Source of the DNA: a bacterium
Lineage (GTDB): Archaea; Nanobdellota; Nanobdellia; Pacearchaeales; GW2011-AR1
DNA length: 15,818 bases
Reading direction: 5' to 3'
Assembly: GCA_030588935.1 (NCBI GenBank)
Contig: JAUUWR010000015.1
Location: 1-15,818, forward strand
Made by a program: the position numbers and the translations under genes. The stretch's first letter is position 1, and every line of letters starts with the position of its first letter. Below are positions 5,257 through 11,539 of this stretch, piece by piece. A model generated the notes under the pieces. The model saw only the letters and a program-made list of their open reading frames with translations, searched no databases and was not told the DNA's origin.

Positions 5257-6468
5257 TTATTCATATCGCAAAGCATCAGCAGGCTTCAACTTAGAAGCTT
5301 GCAAAGCAGGAGCAACTCCAGAAATACAACCAACAACAAAAGAGAAAACCAAAGCTCCTACAATTAGCCACCAGGCCATTGATACTTGAAATATTCCTGC
5401 ACCAAGATATGGCTTTGCCATGAGCTCTGCTCCTTTACTCATACCTAAACCTAAAAGAATACCCAGGATTCCACCAATTAAACCATATAAACCAGATTCA
5501 AATAAAAATATAATTAAAATATCAGAGTTTTTAGCACCGATAGCTTTCATTGTGCCTATTTCTCTTGTTCTTTCTATTACAGAAGTATACATTGTATTCA
5601 TAGTGCCTACTCCCCCAACTATAAGAGAAATAGAAGCAATTCCAATTAAAACTATTCTTATAACATCAAGAATAATATCAAATGCTTCTAACATCTGCTC
5701 AGGTGTTTGAATATTAAAACTTTCCTCACCTTCTTTTTCATTTTTTGCTTTTCTTAATTCCTTTTTTATATTTTCACCAACTTCTGTAGGGTCATATCCT
5801 TCTTTAGTCTGAGCAAATATCATCATAAATTCTTTAGTATCAAAAAGCTCTTGCGCAGTTTTTAATTCCATATATACTGCAAGGTCATTATCTCTTCCCC
5901 CTGTTGGTTTTAAAATTCCTACAACCTTAAACTCTTTATTTTCTATTTTTAATTTAGAACCAATCTTGATTTCTTTATCAAACAAATCATTAATATCATC
6001 ACCTACCACAACATTATGTTTATCTTCTTCTTCCAAATCCCTTCCATCTCCTATTTCCATCATATCTTCCCAAATATCTTTTCTTTCACCCATAGGCCAC
6101 GCATAAATAAATGTATATGAGTTTTCTTTACCATACTGCACTTTTGATACTTTTGACATTACAGGGGAAACAACCTCAACTCCTTTTACTTTTTCTATTA
6201 CTTCTGCATCATCTTCTGTTAAGAGTTCTGCCATCATTGTAGTCATCATAGCAGGCATACCTTTTATCTCTCCTCCAGGCATTACCATAATTTTATTAGT
6301 TCCCATTTTTTCAAACTGCTCATTAATTGTATCTTGCATTCCCTGGCTTATAGAGATTAAAGCCACAATTGCAGCTATCCCTATAAAAATTCCAATTATA
6401 GTTAACCAGCTTCTGAGTTTACGCCTTCTCAAATTGTTCAAGCTTAATACAAAGAAATCTTTTAGCAT
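5257..6468 (-). CDS. MacB/FtsX-type ABC transporter permease
   Basis: The 403-aa protein has the full MacB-type layout. A cytoplasmic start (NNLRRRKLRSWLTIIGIFIG) leads into membrane helix 1, then a large extracellular MacB core domain (about 45-270, including SPVMSKVSKVQYGK and VVVGDDINDLF), then three helices of the FtsX domain at about 275-295, 325-350 and 365-390, with the motif TMYTSVIERTREIGTMKAIG that contacts the ATPase, and the tail LKPADALRYE. Such permeases form dimers that couple ATP hydrolysis to mechanical work outside the membrane or to lipoprotein or peptide export. The matching ATPase is encoded about 3.2 kb upstream in the same operon, with six genes in between. It is the last gene of the operon. 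Confidence 0.93.
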   Translation of the reverse strand: MLKDFFVLSLNNLRRRKLRSWLTIIGIFIGIAAIVALISISQGMQDTINEQFEKMGTNKIMVMPGGEIKGMPAMMTTMMAELLTEDDAEVIEKVKGVEVVSPVMSKVSKVQYGKENSYTFIYAWPMGERKDIWEDMMEIGDGRDLEEEDKHNVVVGDDINDLFDKEIKIGSKLKIENKEFKVVGILKPTGGRDNDLAVYMELKTAQELFDTKEFMMIFAQTKEGYDPTEVGENIKKELRKAKNEKEGEESFNIQTPEQMLEAFDIILDVIRIVLIGIASISLIVGGVGTMNTMYTSVIERTREIGTMKAIGAKNSDILIIFLFESGLYGLIGGILGILLGLGMSKGAELMAKPYLGAGIFQVSMAWWLIVGALVFSFVVGCISGVAPALQASKLKPADALRYE

Positions 6469-6477
6469 TTTGGGGTC

Positions 6478-6798
6478 TTAAGAAGGCACGGCCTCTGCTT
6501 CTTTAAGTTCTTTTTTTAATTTTCTATAAATCTCTATAAACTCTTTATATTTTGGCTTTATGGGAATAAAATGTTTATCACAATAAAATTTTTCTGCTGC
6601 TTTTATATGGTTTTGATAAAGTGATTTAGCATATTCGAGCATCTCTTTTAATACTTTCAAGCTTGTAGGTTCTGTTTTTAGGTTTTTAATTAGCCTTTCT
6701 AATGAGTTATAACTTAATACTATTTCTCCACCATCCTTAAAACCATCATTGTATGCTTCCTTTAATTTCAATTCAAGTTCTTCTTCTGAAATTTCCAT
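6478..6798 (-). CDS. Hypothetical helical protein (106 aa)
   Basis: The product is not recognised. It is soluble, acidic to neutral and probably all-helical: MEISEEELELKLKEAYNDGF, SLERLIKNLKTEPTSLKVLK, YAKSLYQNHIKAAEKFYCDK and a C-terminal EIYRKLKKELKEAEAVPS. There are no metal-binding or catalytic motifs. It lies 8 bases downstream of the 126-aa gene with AGGA before its ATG and 9 bases upstream of the permease, so it is cotranscribed with the ABC system. Confidence 0.6.
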   Translation of the reverse strand: MEISEEELELKLKEAYNDGFKDGGEIVLSYNSLERLIKNLKTEPTSLKVLKEMLEYAKSLYQNHIKAAEKFYCDKHFIPIKPKYKEFIEIYRKLKKELKEAEAVPS

Positions 6799-6806
6799 TT
6801 TAATTC

Positions 6807-7187
6807 CTAAGCAGATGTTTCTGCTTTTTGTTTAGCTAACTGTTCTAAATTTCCTGCCGTAATATCTGAATGTCTTATTTGTCTTATTAATTTAATTTTT
6901 TTTCTTTCTTTTTTTGATTGAGCTAATTTTTCTAATCCCAAATCAATAAAGTCTGCAGTCTGTCTCAAACTTTTTGAGAATCCTTTTAGGTCGTAGCATT
7001 CTAAGGGATTATAATTTTTGGTATCATCAGGATACAATTTTATACCTGAGCTCTCATAAAACTTCCATACGGGTCCTTCTTTTATAAAAAGAGCAATTTG
7101 GTGTATCGGTGTGCCTCTACGTTTATACCATCCTTCTTTTATAGGATTATTTTGAGCATCTAAATATCTTTTACTTTTCATTTTCAA
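6807..7187 (-). CDS. Hypothetical protein, downstream member of a tandem paralogous pair (126 aa)
   Basis: The product shares two parts with its upstream neighbour (7191-7493). One is an N-terminal module, NPIKEGWYKRRGTPIHQIAL, compared with NEIYEGFYRSISGSVFYIW there. The other is a coiled C-terminal part: SLRQTADFIDLGLEKLAQSK and the end EQLAKQKAETSA, compared with EQLAKQEAETSS. Its C-terminal region holds an extra 30-residue basic insert (KKERKKIKLIRQIRHSDITA), so the coil motif appears twice. No known family is apparent. AGGAG precedes the ATG. It sits in the ABC operon between its paralogue and the 106-aa gene. Confidence 0.65.
   Translation of the reverse strand: MKMKSKRYLDAQNNPIKEGWYKRRGTPIHQIALFIKEGPVWKFYESSGIKLYPDDTKNYNPLECYDLKGFSKSLRQTADFIDLGLEKLAQSKKERKKIKLIRQIRHSDITAGNLEQLAKQKAETSA
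6808..6848 (-). repeat. 41-bp direct repeat, copy 1 (3' end of the 126-aa gene)
   Basis: 6808-6848 and 7192-7232 agree at 36 of 41 bases, though the two genes they end are otherwise quite diverged. Both copies encode the C-terminal end EQLAKQxAETS plus the stop. Confidence 0.75.
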
Positions 7188-7190
7188 CTC

Positions 7191-7493
7191 CTAGGAAGAT
7201 GTTTCTGCTTCCTGTTTAGCTAATTGTTCTAATCTTGATTCAATCCAATTAGTTTGTTTTCTTAATTGTTCAATTTCAGATTCAGGATTTTTAATTTTAA
7301 CAAGTCCGCATGCAAGATGTTGGGGAAGAACATATTCTTTATCTGATAAATATTCTTGCACTAAAAAAACTAGATTAGTATCTCTCCAAATATAAAAGAC
7401 ACTCCCACTAATACTTCTATAAAATCCTTCATATATTTCATTCCCATATTTATCCTTTTTTGGGAGTTTTTCAGGTTTATGGACTTCAGACAT
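7191..7493 (-). CDS. Hypothetical protein, upstream member of a tandem paralogous pair (100 aa)
   Basis: The 100-aa product has a short charged start, then a beta-rich module (YGNEIYEGFYRSISGSVFYI, TNLVFLVQEYLSDKEYVLP) and a C-terminal coil (ESEIEQLRKQTNWIESRLEQ). It ends LAKQEAETSS. The module and the tail recur in the next gene. The function is unknown; no signal peptide or membrane segment is visible, so it probably acts in the cytoplasm. GGAG lies before the ATG, and the gene starts one base after the stop of the extracellular beta-domain protein. Confidence 0.65.
   Translation of the reverse strand: MSEVHKPEKLPKKDKYGNEIYEGFYRSISGSVFYIWRDTNLVFLVQEYLSDKEYVLPQHLACGLVKIKNPESEIEQLRKQTNWIESRLEQLAKQEAETSS
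7192..7232 (-). repeat. 41-bp direct repeat, copy 2 (3' end of the 100-aa gene)
   Basis: This is the partner of 6808-6848, with five mismatches. The much higher identity here than in the rest of the pair suggests local gene conversion or a recent partial duplication. Confidence 0.75.
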
Positions 7494-7494
7494 T

Positions 7495-8415
7495 TTATTT
7501 ATTCTCCTTCACCCTCTTCATCTTCCTCCTCTTCTTCAATTTCCTATAAACAATATACAAAACAACTAAACCACCAATAACTCCCACATAAACTTTAGTA
7601 TAACTTTGCTCTAACAACCCAAGCTCAATCGCCTTTTTCCGAGTATAAACTCTGACAGATAAATCAAAATCTTCTGAATATTCATTATTCAAAGCATCTT
7701 TATAACTAACACTAACAGGAATTTTCACAGTAGTTGGAGAATTTTCCTTGAAAAAGACTTTAAACTCAGCTGAATCAAAATCATCACTGTCTATATCTCC
7801 AATATAAATATTTTTTTGAGACAATCTGTCAAAATAAGTAGAACTTCCAACCTCAACTTCTAAAAACTTAACATCTGACAAACCCTTATTCACAATCTTA
7901 ACATCTATTTCATTTTCCTGTCCTTTCAAAAGCAAGCCATCTTCAGCACTAACCCCGATAATCGGCTCTGAATTAACAGTTATGCTGATTAAAGAATCTT
8001 TTTCATGCTTGTCCCCATCTTCATCATAATAAATTATCTCCAAAGGAATCTTGTAAATGCCTGATTTTGTATCAGTCAGAGCTATAATTCTAAAACTCAC
8101 ACTCTTATCTTTATCTTCTTTTAATTCATCAATAGTTTCTTCATTTGAAGAGCCATAAGGTGCAAACGGAGCCTCACTTACTGAAATAACATTCCCAAAA
8201 GCATCTTTAACTAATTCTCTAAAAACCAAACTTATAGAAATGTCCTCTAAATCTTCATTAAGATTATTTTCCAGCTCAATATCAATTACAGCACTTTCTC
8301 CAGGAGCTATCTCTCGGGGAGTTATGTCTACTGATTTGATTGTTAAAGCTTGGATACTTGCTAAGCTAAATAAAACCAAGATTCCAATAATAATTATCAA
8401 TAGTTTAGTTTTCAT
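7495..8415 (-). CDS. Membrane-anchored extracellular beta-domain protein (COG1361-like)
   Basis: The 306-aa protein has a signal peptide (MKTKLLIIIIGILVLFSLAS, cleavage after about IQA). Two or so Ig-like/CARDB-type modules follow: VDITPREIAPGESAVIDIEL and VSAEDGLLLKGQENEIDVKI are typical first strands of such domains. It ends with one membrane helix (VYVGVIGGLVVLYIVYR) and a very basic cytoplasmic tail (KLKKRRKMKRVKENK). Proteins of this COG1361/S-layer-like type commonly neighbour MacB-type transporters in archaea and may be the extracellular partner. The ATG overlaps the DUF5680 stop as ATGA. Confidence 0.82.
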   Translation of the reverse strand: MKTKLLIIIIGILVLFSLASIQALTIKSVDITPREIAPGESAVIDIELENNLNEDLEDISISLVFRELVKDAFGNVISVSEAPFAPYGSSNEETIDELKEDKDKSVSFRIIALTDTKSGIYKIPLEIIYYDEDGDKHEKDSLISITVNSEPIIGVSAEDGLLLKGQENEIDVKIVNKGLSDVKFLEVEVGSSTYFDRLSQKNIYIGDIDSDDFDSAEFKVFFKENSPTTVKIPVSVSYKDALNNEYSEDFDLSVRVYTRKKAIELGLLEQSYTKVYVGVIGGLVVLYIVYRKLKKRRKMKRVKENK

Positions 8416-8933
8416 TTTGGGATTATTATGCCTCCATGATAGTTTAATGAATATACTTTTGAATTTTTTTGAAAACTAAATATACTTTCTTCTCCACAAA
8501 ATCTTTCGATATCTCCTTCGGTTTTAGTAAAATATCTAAAATTTTCATCTTCAACACTATCACTCACAGGACTTTCAAGTCCTCTAAAAGGTTTTCTTAT
8601 AGATACTCTAGACAACATTTCTCTTAAAAAATCATTAGTTTCTTTAGCAAGTTTTTTATCTCCTTGAAATTCAGGCAACATACCCCCAGAATAATTCATT
8701 TGCCAGATTCTTTGACCATCAAAATCTCGCCATCTGACTAATTCATTCCCAGCAATTTGGAAATATCCTGCGTAATTATCAATATAATGAAAATTTCCTT
8801 TCTGAAATGTAAGTAATTTTGAACCACCCATCATAAGTTCCTCTTCTCCACTACCAGCCCAACAAGCTTTTTTAGCTTCAACTAAAAAATTTGCTAGTTC
8901 TTCTAAATTAATTTCTAGATTTCCAATTTTCAT
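8412..8933 (-). CDS. DUF5680 domain protein
   Basis: The 173-aa protein fits DUF5680 along its whole length. The start LANFLVEAKKACWAGSGEEE is followed by a small beta sheet with HYIDNYAGYFQIAGNELVRW and IWQMNYSGGM. A central helical part (FLREMLSRVSIRKPFRG) leads to a second beta part ending ERFCGEESIFSFQKNSKVYS and LNYHGGIIIPK. The repeated (M/L)NYxGG motif is characteristic. In bacteria the domain also occurs joined to helix-turn-helix regulators; here it stands alone, with no DNA-binding part. The function is unknown. AGGAGATTAAAATG gives a strong ribosome binding site, and the gene begins one base after the 138-aa gene. Confidence 0.82.
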   Translation of the reverse strand: MKIGNLEINLEELANFLVEAKKACWAGSGEEELMMGGSKLLTFQKGNFHYIDNYAGYFQIAGNELVRWRDFDGQRIWQMNYSGGMLPEFQGDKKLAKETNDFLREMLSRVSIRKPFRGLESPVSDSVEDENFRYFTKTEGDIERFCGEESIFSFQKNSKVYSLNYHGGIIIPK

Positions 8934-8934
8934 T

Positions 8935-9351
8935 TTAATCTCCTTGCCATATCCCAGCTTGTATTAACATATCTTTATTTTTTTGAAATTCTCCTTTATC
9001 AGGTTTACGTGTTGTTCCTGATTTATCATATCCTGATTCATTATATTCTAGGAAAAAGTTAGAGCCCATATATGATTGAATATCAGTAGATATCTCATAA
9101 TAAATGTCTTGGATATAGATTTTAGAAGTACCTACACCATGTTGTGAGATTGTTGAGATTCCATCCTCAACTATTTCTGTTACTAATTCTTTGGCTCTTT
9201 TAGTAAAATCTACAAAATCAACATATTTTGGATTAAATTCAGTAAAATCTATTATATCTCCAACTGCGATTTGTTCTGCCTCAAATAATCTACATAAATA
9301 CTCATCCTTACCTATTAGATGCACTTTCCTTTCTAAATTTTGTTCTTTCAT
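8935..9351 (-). CDS. Hypothetical protein (138 aa)
   Basis: The family is not recognised. The product is soluble, with a helical middle (VDFTKRAKELVTEIVEDGIS), a Gly-rich turn (STISQHGVGTSKIYIQDIYY), an aromatic stretch (SYMGSNFFLEYNESGYD) and a polar end (TTRKPDKGEFQKNKD). No catalytic pattern is evident. The ATG overlaps the ATPase stop as ATGA and is preceded by GGGAGG inside the ATPase gene, so it is translationally coupled to the ATPase. That makes a role in or alongside the transporter likely, though this is only inference. Confidence 0.6.
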   Translation of the reverse strand: MKEQNLERKVHLIGKDEYLCRLFEAEQIAVGDIIDFTEFNPKYVDFVDFTKRAKELVTEIVEDGISTISQHGVGTSKIYIQDIYYEISTDIQSYMGSNFFLEYNESGYDKSGTTRKPDKGEFQKNKDMLIQAGIWQGD

Positions 9352-10022
9352 CTAACAATCCTCCCATCTTTAAGTTTATAAATTTTATTAGCATACTTTG
9401 CTATATCTAAATCATGTGTAACAAGAATAACTGTCTTTCCTTGTTTGCTTAATTTAACAAACATCTTGGCAATTTCCTCGCTTCTCTTGCTGTCTAAATT
9501 TCCAGTCGGCTCATCAGCTAAAATAACTTCAGGGTCATTTGCAAGTGCGCGAGCCAAAGCAACTCTCTGTCTTTCACCGCCAGACAACTCATTTGGAAGA
9601 TGTTTTAATCTTTCACCTAATCCAAGTTCATCCAAAAGTTTTGTTGCTCTTTCTTTTCTTTCTTCTAATTCAACATTCTGAAAAATCATAGGCAGCATAA
9701 CATTCTCCAAGGCAGTCAAAGTAGGAATTAAATTAAAAATTTGAAAAACAAAACCTATTTTCTTTCCTCTTAACTGAGCTAATTCAGACTCATGCAAATG
9801 CTCAATATTAATATTATCCAGGAAAATATCTCCTTCTGTAGCCAAGTCCAATGCCCCAATAAGATTCATCATTGTGCTCTTGCCGCTTCCAGAAGGCCCG
9901 ACAATAGCAATAAAATCTCCATGATTAATTTTCAAATCTACAGCTTCAACAGCAGAAATTATAGTATTCCCTATCTCATAATCCTTATGCACATTTTTTA
10001 ATTCAATTATTGTTTGTTTCAT
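9348..10022 (-). CDS. ABC transporter ATPase, LolD/MacB type
   Basis: The 224-aa ATPase has every motif of the class. Walker A is GPSGSGKST near residue 42, followed by the Q-loop in FVFQIFNLIPTLTALENVML. The signature is LSGGERQRVALARAL, Walker B is VILADEPTGNLD with the catalytic Glu, and the H-loop is VILVTHD. The N-terminus IELKNVHKDYEIGNTIISAV is typical of LolD/MacB/FtsE-like subunits that drive MacB-type permeases. Its permease is the last gene of this operon. The gene begins one base after the stop of the 96-aa gene and is coupled by ATGA to the 138-aa gene. Confidence 0.95.
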   Translation of the reverse strand: MKQTIIELKNVHKDYEIGNTIISAVEAVDLKINHGDFIAIVGPSGSGKSTMMNLIGALDLATEGDIFLDNINIEHLHESELAQLRGKKIGFVFQIFNLIPTLTALENVMLPMIFQNVELEERKERATKLLDELGLGERLKHLPNELSGGERQRVALARALANDPEVILADEPTGNLDSKRSEEIAKMFVKLSKQGKTVILVTHDLDIAKYANKIYKLKDGRIVR

Positions 10023-10023
10023 T

Positions 10024-10314
10024 TTATTGCAAATCTAATTTAAATATTTTTATAGTATTCTCAAATTTTTCTTTCATTTTTCTTATTTCACTATGTTCTA
10101 ATCTTGGATAAACAGCTAATCTATAAACATTTTCATTTATAGCTTCTTTATCATCAAAATAAGTAAAATCTCCTTGAATAATCCAGTCAAGTTTAAAAGA
10201 TTCTTTATGATTAATACAACCACATAAATTCTTCCTGTCTTGCTCTTCTGTATTTAGAGATTCTTCTGATTTTTTATATCCTATTGCTATTATATATTCT
10301 ATTAGTTCTTTCAT
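10024..10314 (-). CDS. Hypothetical protein at the head of the ABC operon (96 aa)
   Basis: The product is not recognised. It starts MKELIEYIIAIGYKKSEESL, has a CGC pair in RKNLCGCINHKESFKLDWII, then GDFTYFDDKEAINENVYRLA and a helical C-terminus (IRKMKEKFENTIKIFKLDLQ). A TATA-like TATTTAAAT at 10339-10347 is centred about 29 bases upstream of the ATG, suggesting a short or absent leader, while GGAGAG also lies upstream. It is the first gene of the nine-gene minus-strand operon, so it may be a regulator or sensor of the transporter; nothing in the sequence proves that. Confidence 0.6.
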   Translation of the reverse strand: MKELIEYIIAIGYKKSEESLNTEEQDRKNLCGCINHKESFKLDWIIQGDFTYFDDKEAINENVYRLAVYPRLEHSEIRKMKEKFENTIKIFKLDLQ

Positions 10315-10338
10315 CTTAATCTCTCCAAGAAAATCCCC

Positions 10339-10347
10339 TATTTAAAT
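10339..10347 (-). promoter_or_regulatory. Promoter of the ABC operon (TATA-like)
   Basis: Read on the minus strand, ATTTAAATA in the context AAGATTTAAATAGGGG lies about 25-33 bases upstream of the first ATG of the operon. No copy of the housekeeping leader element is present here. Confidence 0.45.
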
Positions 10348-10365
10348 CTTTTGTATTGTTACTTC

Positions 10366-10415
10366 TAAGGAGTTAATACATAAGGAGTGATAAATATCAC
10401 ATAAATTTTTATAAA
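10366..10415 (+). promoter_or_regulatory. Promoter of the Cys-rich gene with direct repeats and a palindrome
   Basis: TTTTTATAAAG (10406-10415) is a TATA box centred about 26 bases before the ATG at 10437, so the mRNA should be leaderless. Directly upstream is the perfect inverted repeat GTGATA-AA-TATCAC (10387-10400), and TAAGGAGT occurs twice (10366-10373 and 10381-10388), 15 bases apart. These lie where an activator or repressor would contact the basal factors. The divergent ABC-operon promoter is only about 65 bases away and could share the control. Confidence 0.5.
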
Positions 10416-10436
10416 GAAGTAAAAATAAAATAATTT

Positions 10437-10904
10437 ATGGAAGCATTACAGGAAAGAGTAGAAGAAACCAAGGTAACATCAAATATTTATAGAATCCCAA
10501 TATGGGAGATAAGTTTTTTGCAATGTTTAGAAGGAGTTGCTAAAGGAATCTGTGCGAGACATTATTTTTCTGAAGGAGAAAATTCTATAGAAGCTGCATT
10601 AAAATTAACAAAAGCACCTTCTTATTGGGAAAATTATATTAAATTATCTGTTGAAGAAAGAGAATTTTTAGAACCTTTTAGATTAAGATTTGATAAAGAA
10701 GCAGAAAAAATTCCTAATTGTGGAAACAGACATAAAACTGAAAGAGGGGATTATGTTTGTGGACCCCCAATGAAGGATTTAGAATATGATATTCATGCAA
10801 TTAATGGGGAATTTGGAGACTGTGTATGCCAGAGCTTTTGGGCTGATAGTACTGAGGATTTAAGAGGTAGTTGTCCTTATAGGGAGATATTAGAAACTTC
10901 TTAG
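10437..10904 (+). CDS. Cysteine-rich protein of unknown function (155 aa)
   Basis: The 155-aa product is not recognised. It has seven Cys residues: one in FLQCLEGVAKG, one in ICARHYF, two in PNCGNRHKTERGDYVCGPP, two in FGDCVCQSFW and one in GSCPYRE. Together with nearby His residues they could hold an iron-sulfur cluster or zinc. No membrane segment or signal peptide is visible. The gene is monocistronic with a leaderless-type promoter that carries a palindrome. Its TAG overlaps the TAA of the convergent rpoN by three bases (TTAG, 10901-10904). Confidence 0.65.
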   Translation: MEALQERVEETKVTSNIYRIPIWEISFLQCLEGVAKGICARHYFSEGENSIEAALKLTKAPSYWENYIKLSVEEREFLEPFRLRFDKEAEKIPNCGNRHKTERGDYVCGPPMKDLEYDIHAINGEFGDCVCQSFWADSTEDLRGSCPYREILETS

Positions 10905-11098
10905 AACTTTTTAAACTTATTAACCAACTCAAGAGTATCAACCTGCCCCAAGAACATACTTCTGCAGCAATATCTTTCTAATCCAATTTCATCTAAAATT
11001 TTCTTAGAATCTTCGCCTTTTTCAGTTCTTTCTTTAAACTGCTCCCAAAGATGAGCTATTGGCTTCCCACATGAAAAACATCTAATTGGTATTATCAT
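10901..11098 (-). CDS. rpoN: DNA-directed RNA polymerase subunit Rpo10 (RpoN)
   Basis: Rpo10, the counterpart of eukaryotic Rpb10, is a small zinc protein of the polymerase assembly platform. The 65-aa product has the family start MIIPIRCFSCGKPIAHLWEQ with the CxxC zinc pair, the segment GEDSKKILDEIGLERYCCRS with the CC pair, and a typical end FLGQVDTLELVNKFKKF. AGGAGATTAAAATG gives a good ribosome binding site. Upstream are copy D of the repeated leader element and then the 5S rRNA gene. In other archaea rpoN usually sits in the rpl13-rps9 cluster, so its solitary place here is of note. Confidence 0.95.
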   Translation of the reverse strand: MIIPIRCFSCGKPIAHLWEQFKERTEKGEDSKKILDEIGLERYCCRSMFLGQVDTLELVNKFKKF

Positions 11099-11157
11099 TT
11101 TAATCTCCTAATGATCAATTTATATAATTTTTGTTTTATATTATTTATTCTGGAATC

Positions 11158-11230
11158 TCACAAAATATTAAGTTATGTGGATGAGTAGCATAAACTTAAT
11201 CTCTCATCTCTTGAACTTATGTTCTTGTAA
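11158..11230 (-). promoter_or_regulatory. Candidate structured leader element, copy D (upstream of rpoN)
   Basis: This is the best-formed copy. On the minus strand: TTACAA (11230-11225), GATGAG (11208-11203), ATTAAGTTTATG (11200-11189), CTCATC (11185-11180), CATAACTTAAT (11177-11167) and TTGTGA (11163-11158), followed by GATTCCAG. ATTAAGTTTATG pairs with CATAACTTAAT over 11 bp with one bulged U. Its loop contains CTCATC, which is fully complementary to the upstream GATGAG. The outer helix TTACAA/TTGTGA holds a U-G pair where copy A has U-A. The element starts 17 bases after the 3' end of the 5S rRNA and lies about 60 bases before the rpoN ATG. Confidence 0.58.
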
Positions 11231-11246
11231 ATTATTAGTTTAAAGT

Positions 11247-11361
11247 GAGAACAACTTATTGGCTTCACTTCTTCTCAGAAACTAATACCAATAACATAGC
11301 CAGCTTAACTATCTGTGTTCGGAATGGGAACAGGTGTTTCCTAACTATCATGGCTGTTCTC
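11247..11361 (-). rRNA. rrf: 5S ribosomal RNA
   Basis: The minus strand carries the unmistakable 5S core: CACCTGTTCCCATTCCGAAC followed by ACAGATAGTTAAGC. The 5' end AGAACAGC (11360-11353) pairs over 8 positions with GUUGUUCU at the 3' end (11255-11248), closing helix I and fixing a length of about 113-115 nt. A TATA box lies 26 bases upstream. No 16S or 23S gene lies within the window. rpoN follows on the same strand. Confidence 0.93.
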
Positions 11362-11382
11362 AATTATACCTAAAATTAGAGA

Positions 11383-11390
11383 TTTATAAA
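11383..11390 (-). promoter_or_regulatory. TATA box of the 5S rRNA gene
   Basis: TTTATAAA in the minus-strand context GCTTTATAAATC is centred 26 bases upstream of the 5S rRNA 5' end. It is only a few bases from the opposite-facing TATA box of tRNA-Leu, so the two stable RNA genes share a compact divergent promoter. Confidence 0.7.
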
Positions 11391-11394
11391 GCTT

Positions 11395-11402
11395 TTTATA
11401 TA
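11395..11402 (+). promoter_or_regulatory. TATA box of tRNA-Leu and the PHP gene
   Basis: TTTATATA (context CTTTTTATATAG) is centred about 25 bases upstream of the tRNA-Leu 5' end. No other promoter is seen before the PHP gene, so it probably serves both. Confidence 0.65.
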
Positions 11403-11423
11403 GATAATTATTAACAAAATTAT

Positions 11424-11507
11424 GTGGAGGTTCCCGAGCGGTCAAAGGGGCAAGACTCAAGATCTTGTGGCTTAGTGCCTTCCCAGGTTCGAATCCTGGC
11501 CTCCACA
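11424..11507 (+). tRNA. tRNA-Leu (anticodon CAA)
   Basis: The acceptor stem GTGGAGG/CCTCCAC with discriminator A73, D-arm CCC/GGG, anticodon stem CAAGA/TCTTG with loop CTCAAGA (anticodon CAA), a long variable arm typical of Leu tRNA, and T-arm CCAGG-TTCGAAT-CCTGG are all in place. CCA is not encoded (the next bases are TCA). There is no intron. It is followed after 32 bases by the PHP gene on the same strand. Confidence 0.95.
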
Positions 11508-11539
11508 TCAACCCTAGGAAAAGAGTTCTGATAAATAAA

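Noticed and set aside
3114..5300. Permease tails as attachment sites of an integrated mobile element
   Set aside because: The tails agree as proteins but not as DNA, there is no integrase or transposase, and target-site duplications are absent.
10321..10326. GGAGAG as the ribosome binding site of the 96-aa gene
   Set aside because: The TATA spacing predicts transcription starting at about 10317, which would leave this sequence out of the mRNA; kept only as an uncertain note.
11465..11539. Longer PHP reading frame starting with ATG or ATG-like codon at 11465
   Set aside because: These 25 codons lie partly inside the tRNA-Leu gene; the conserved PHP start motif begins at the ATG at 11540.
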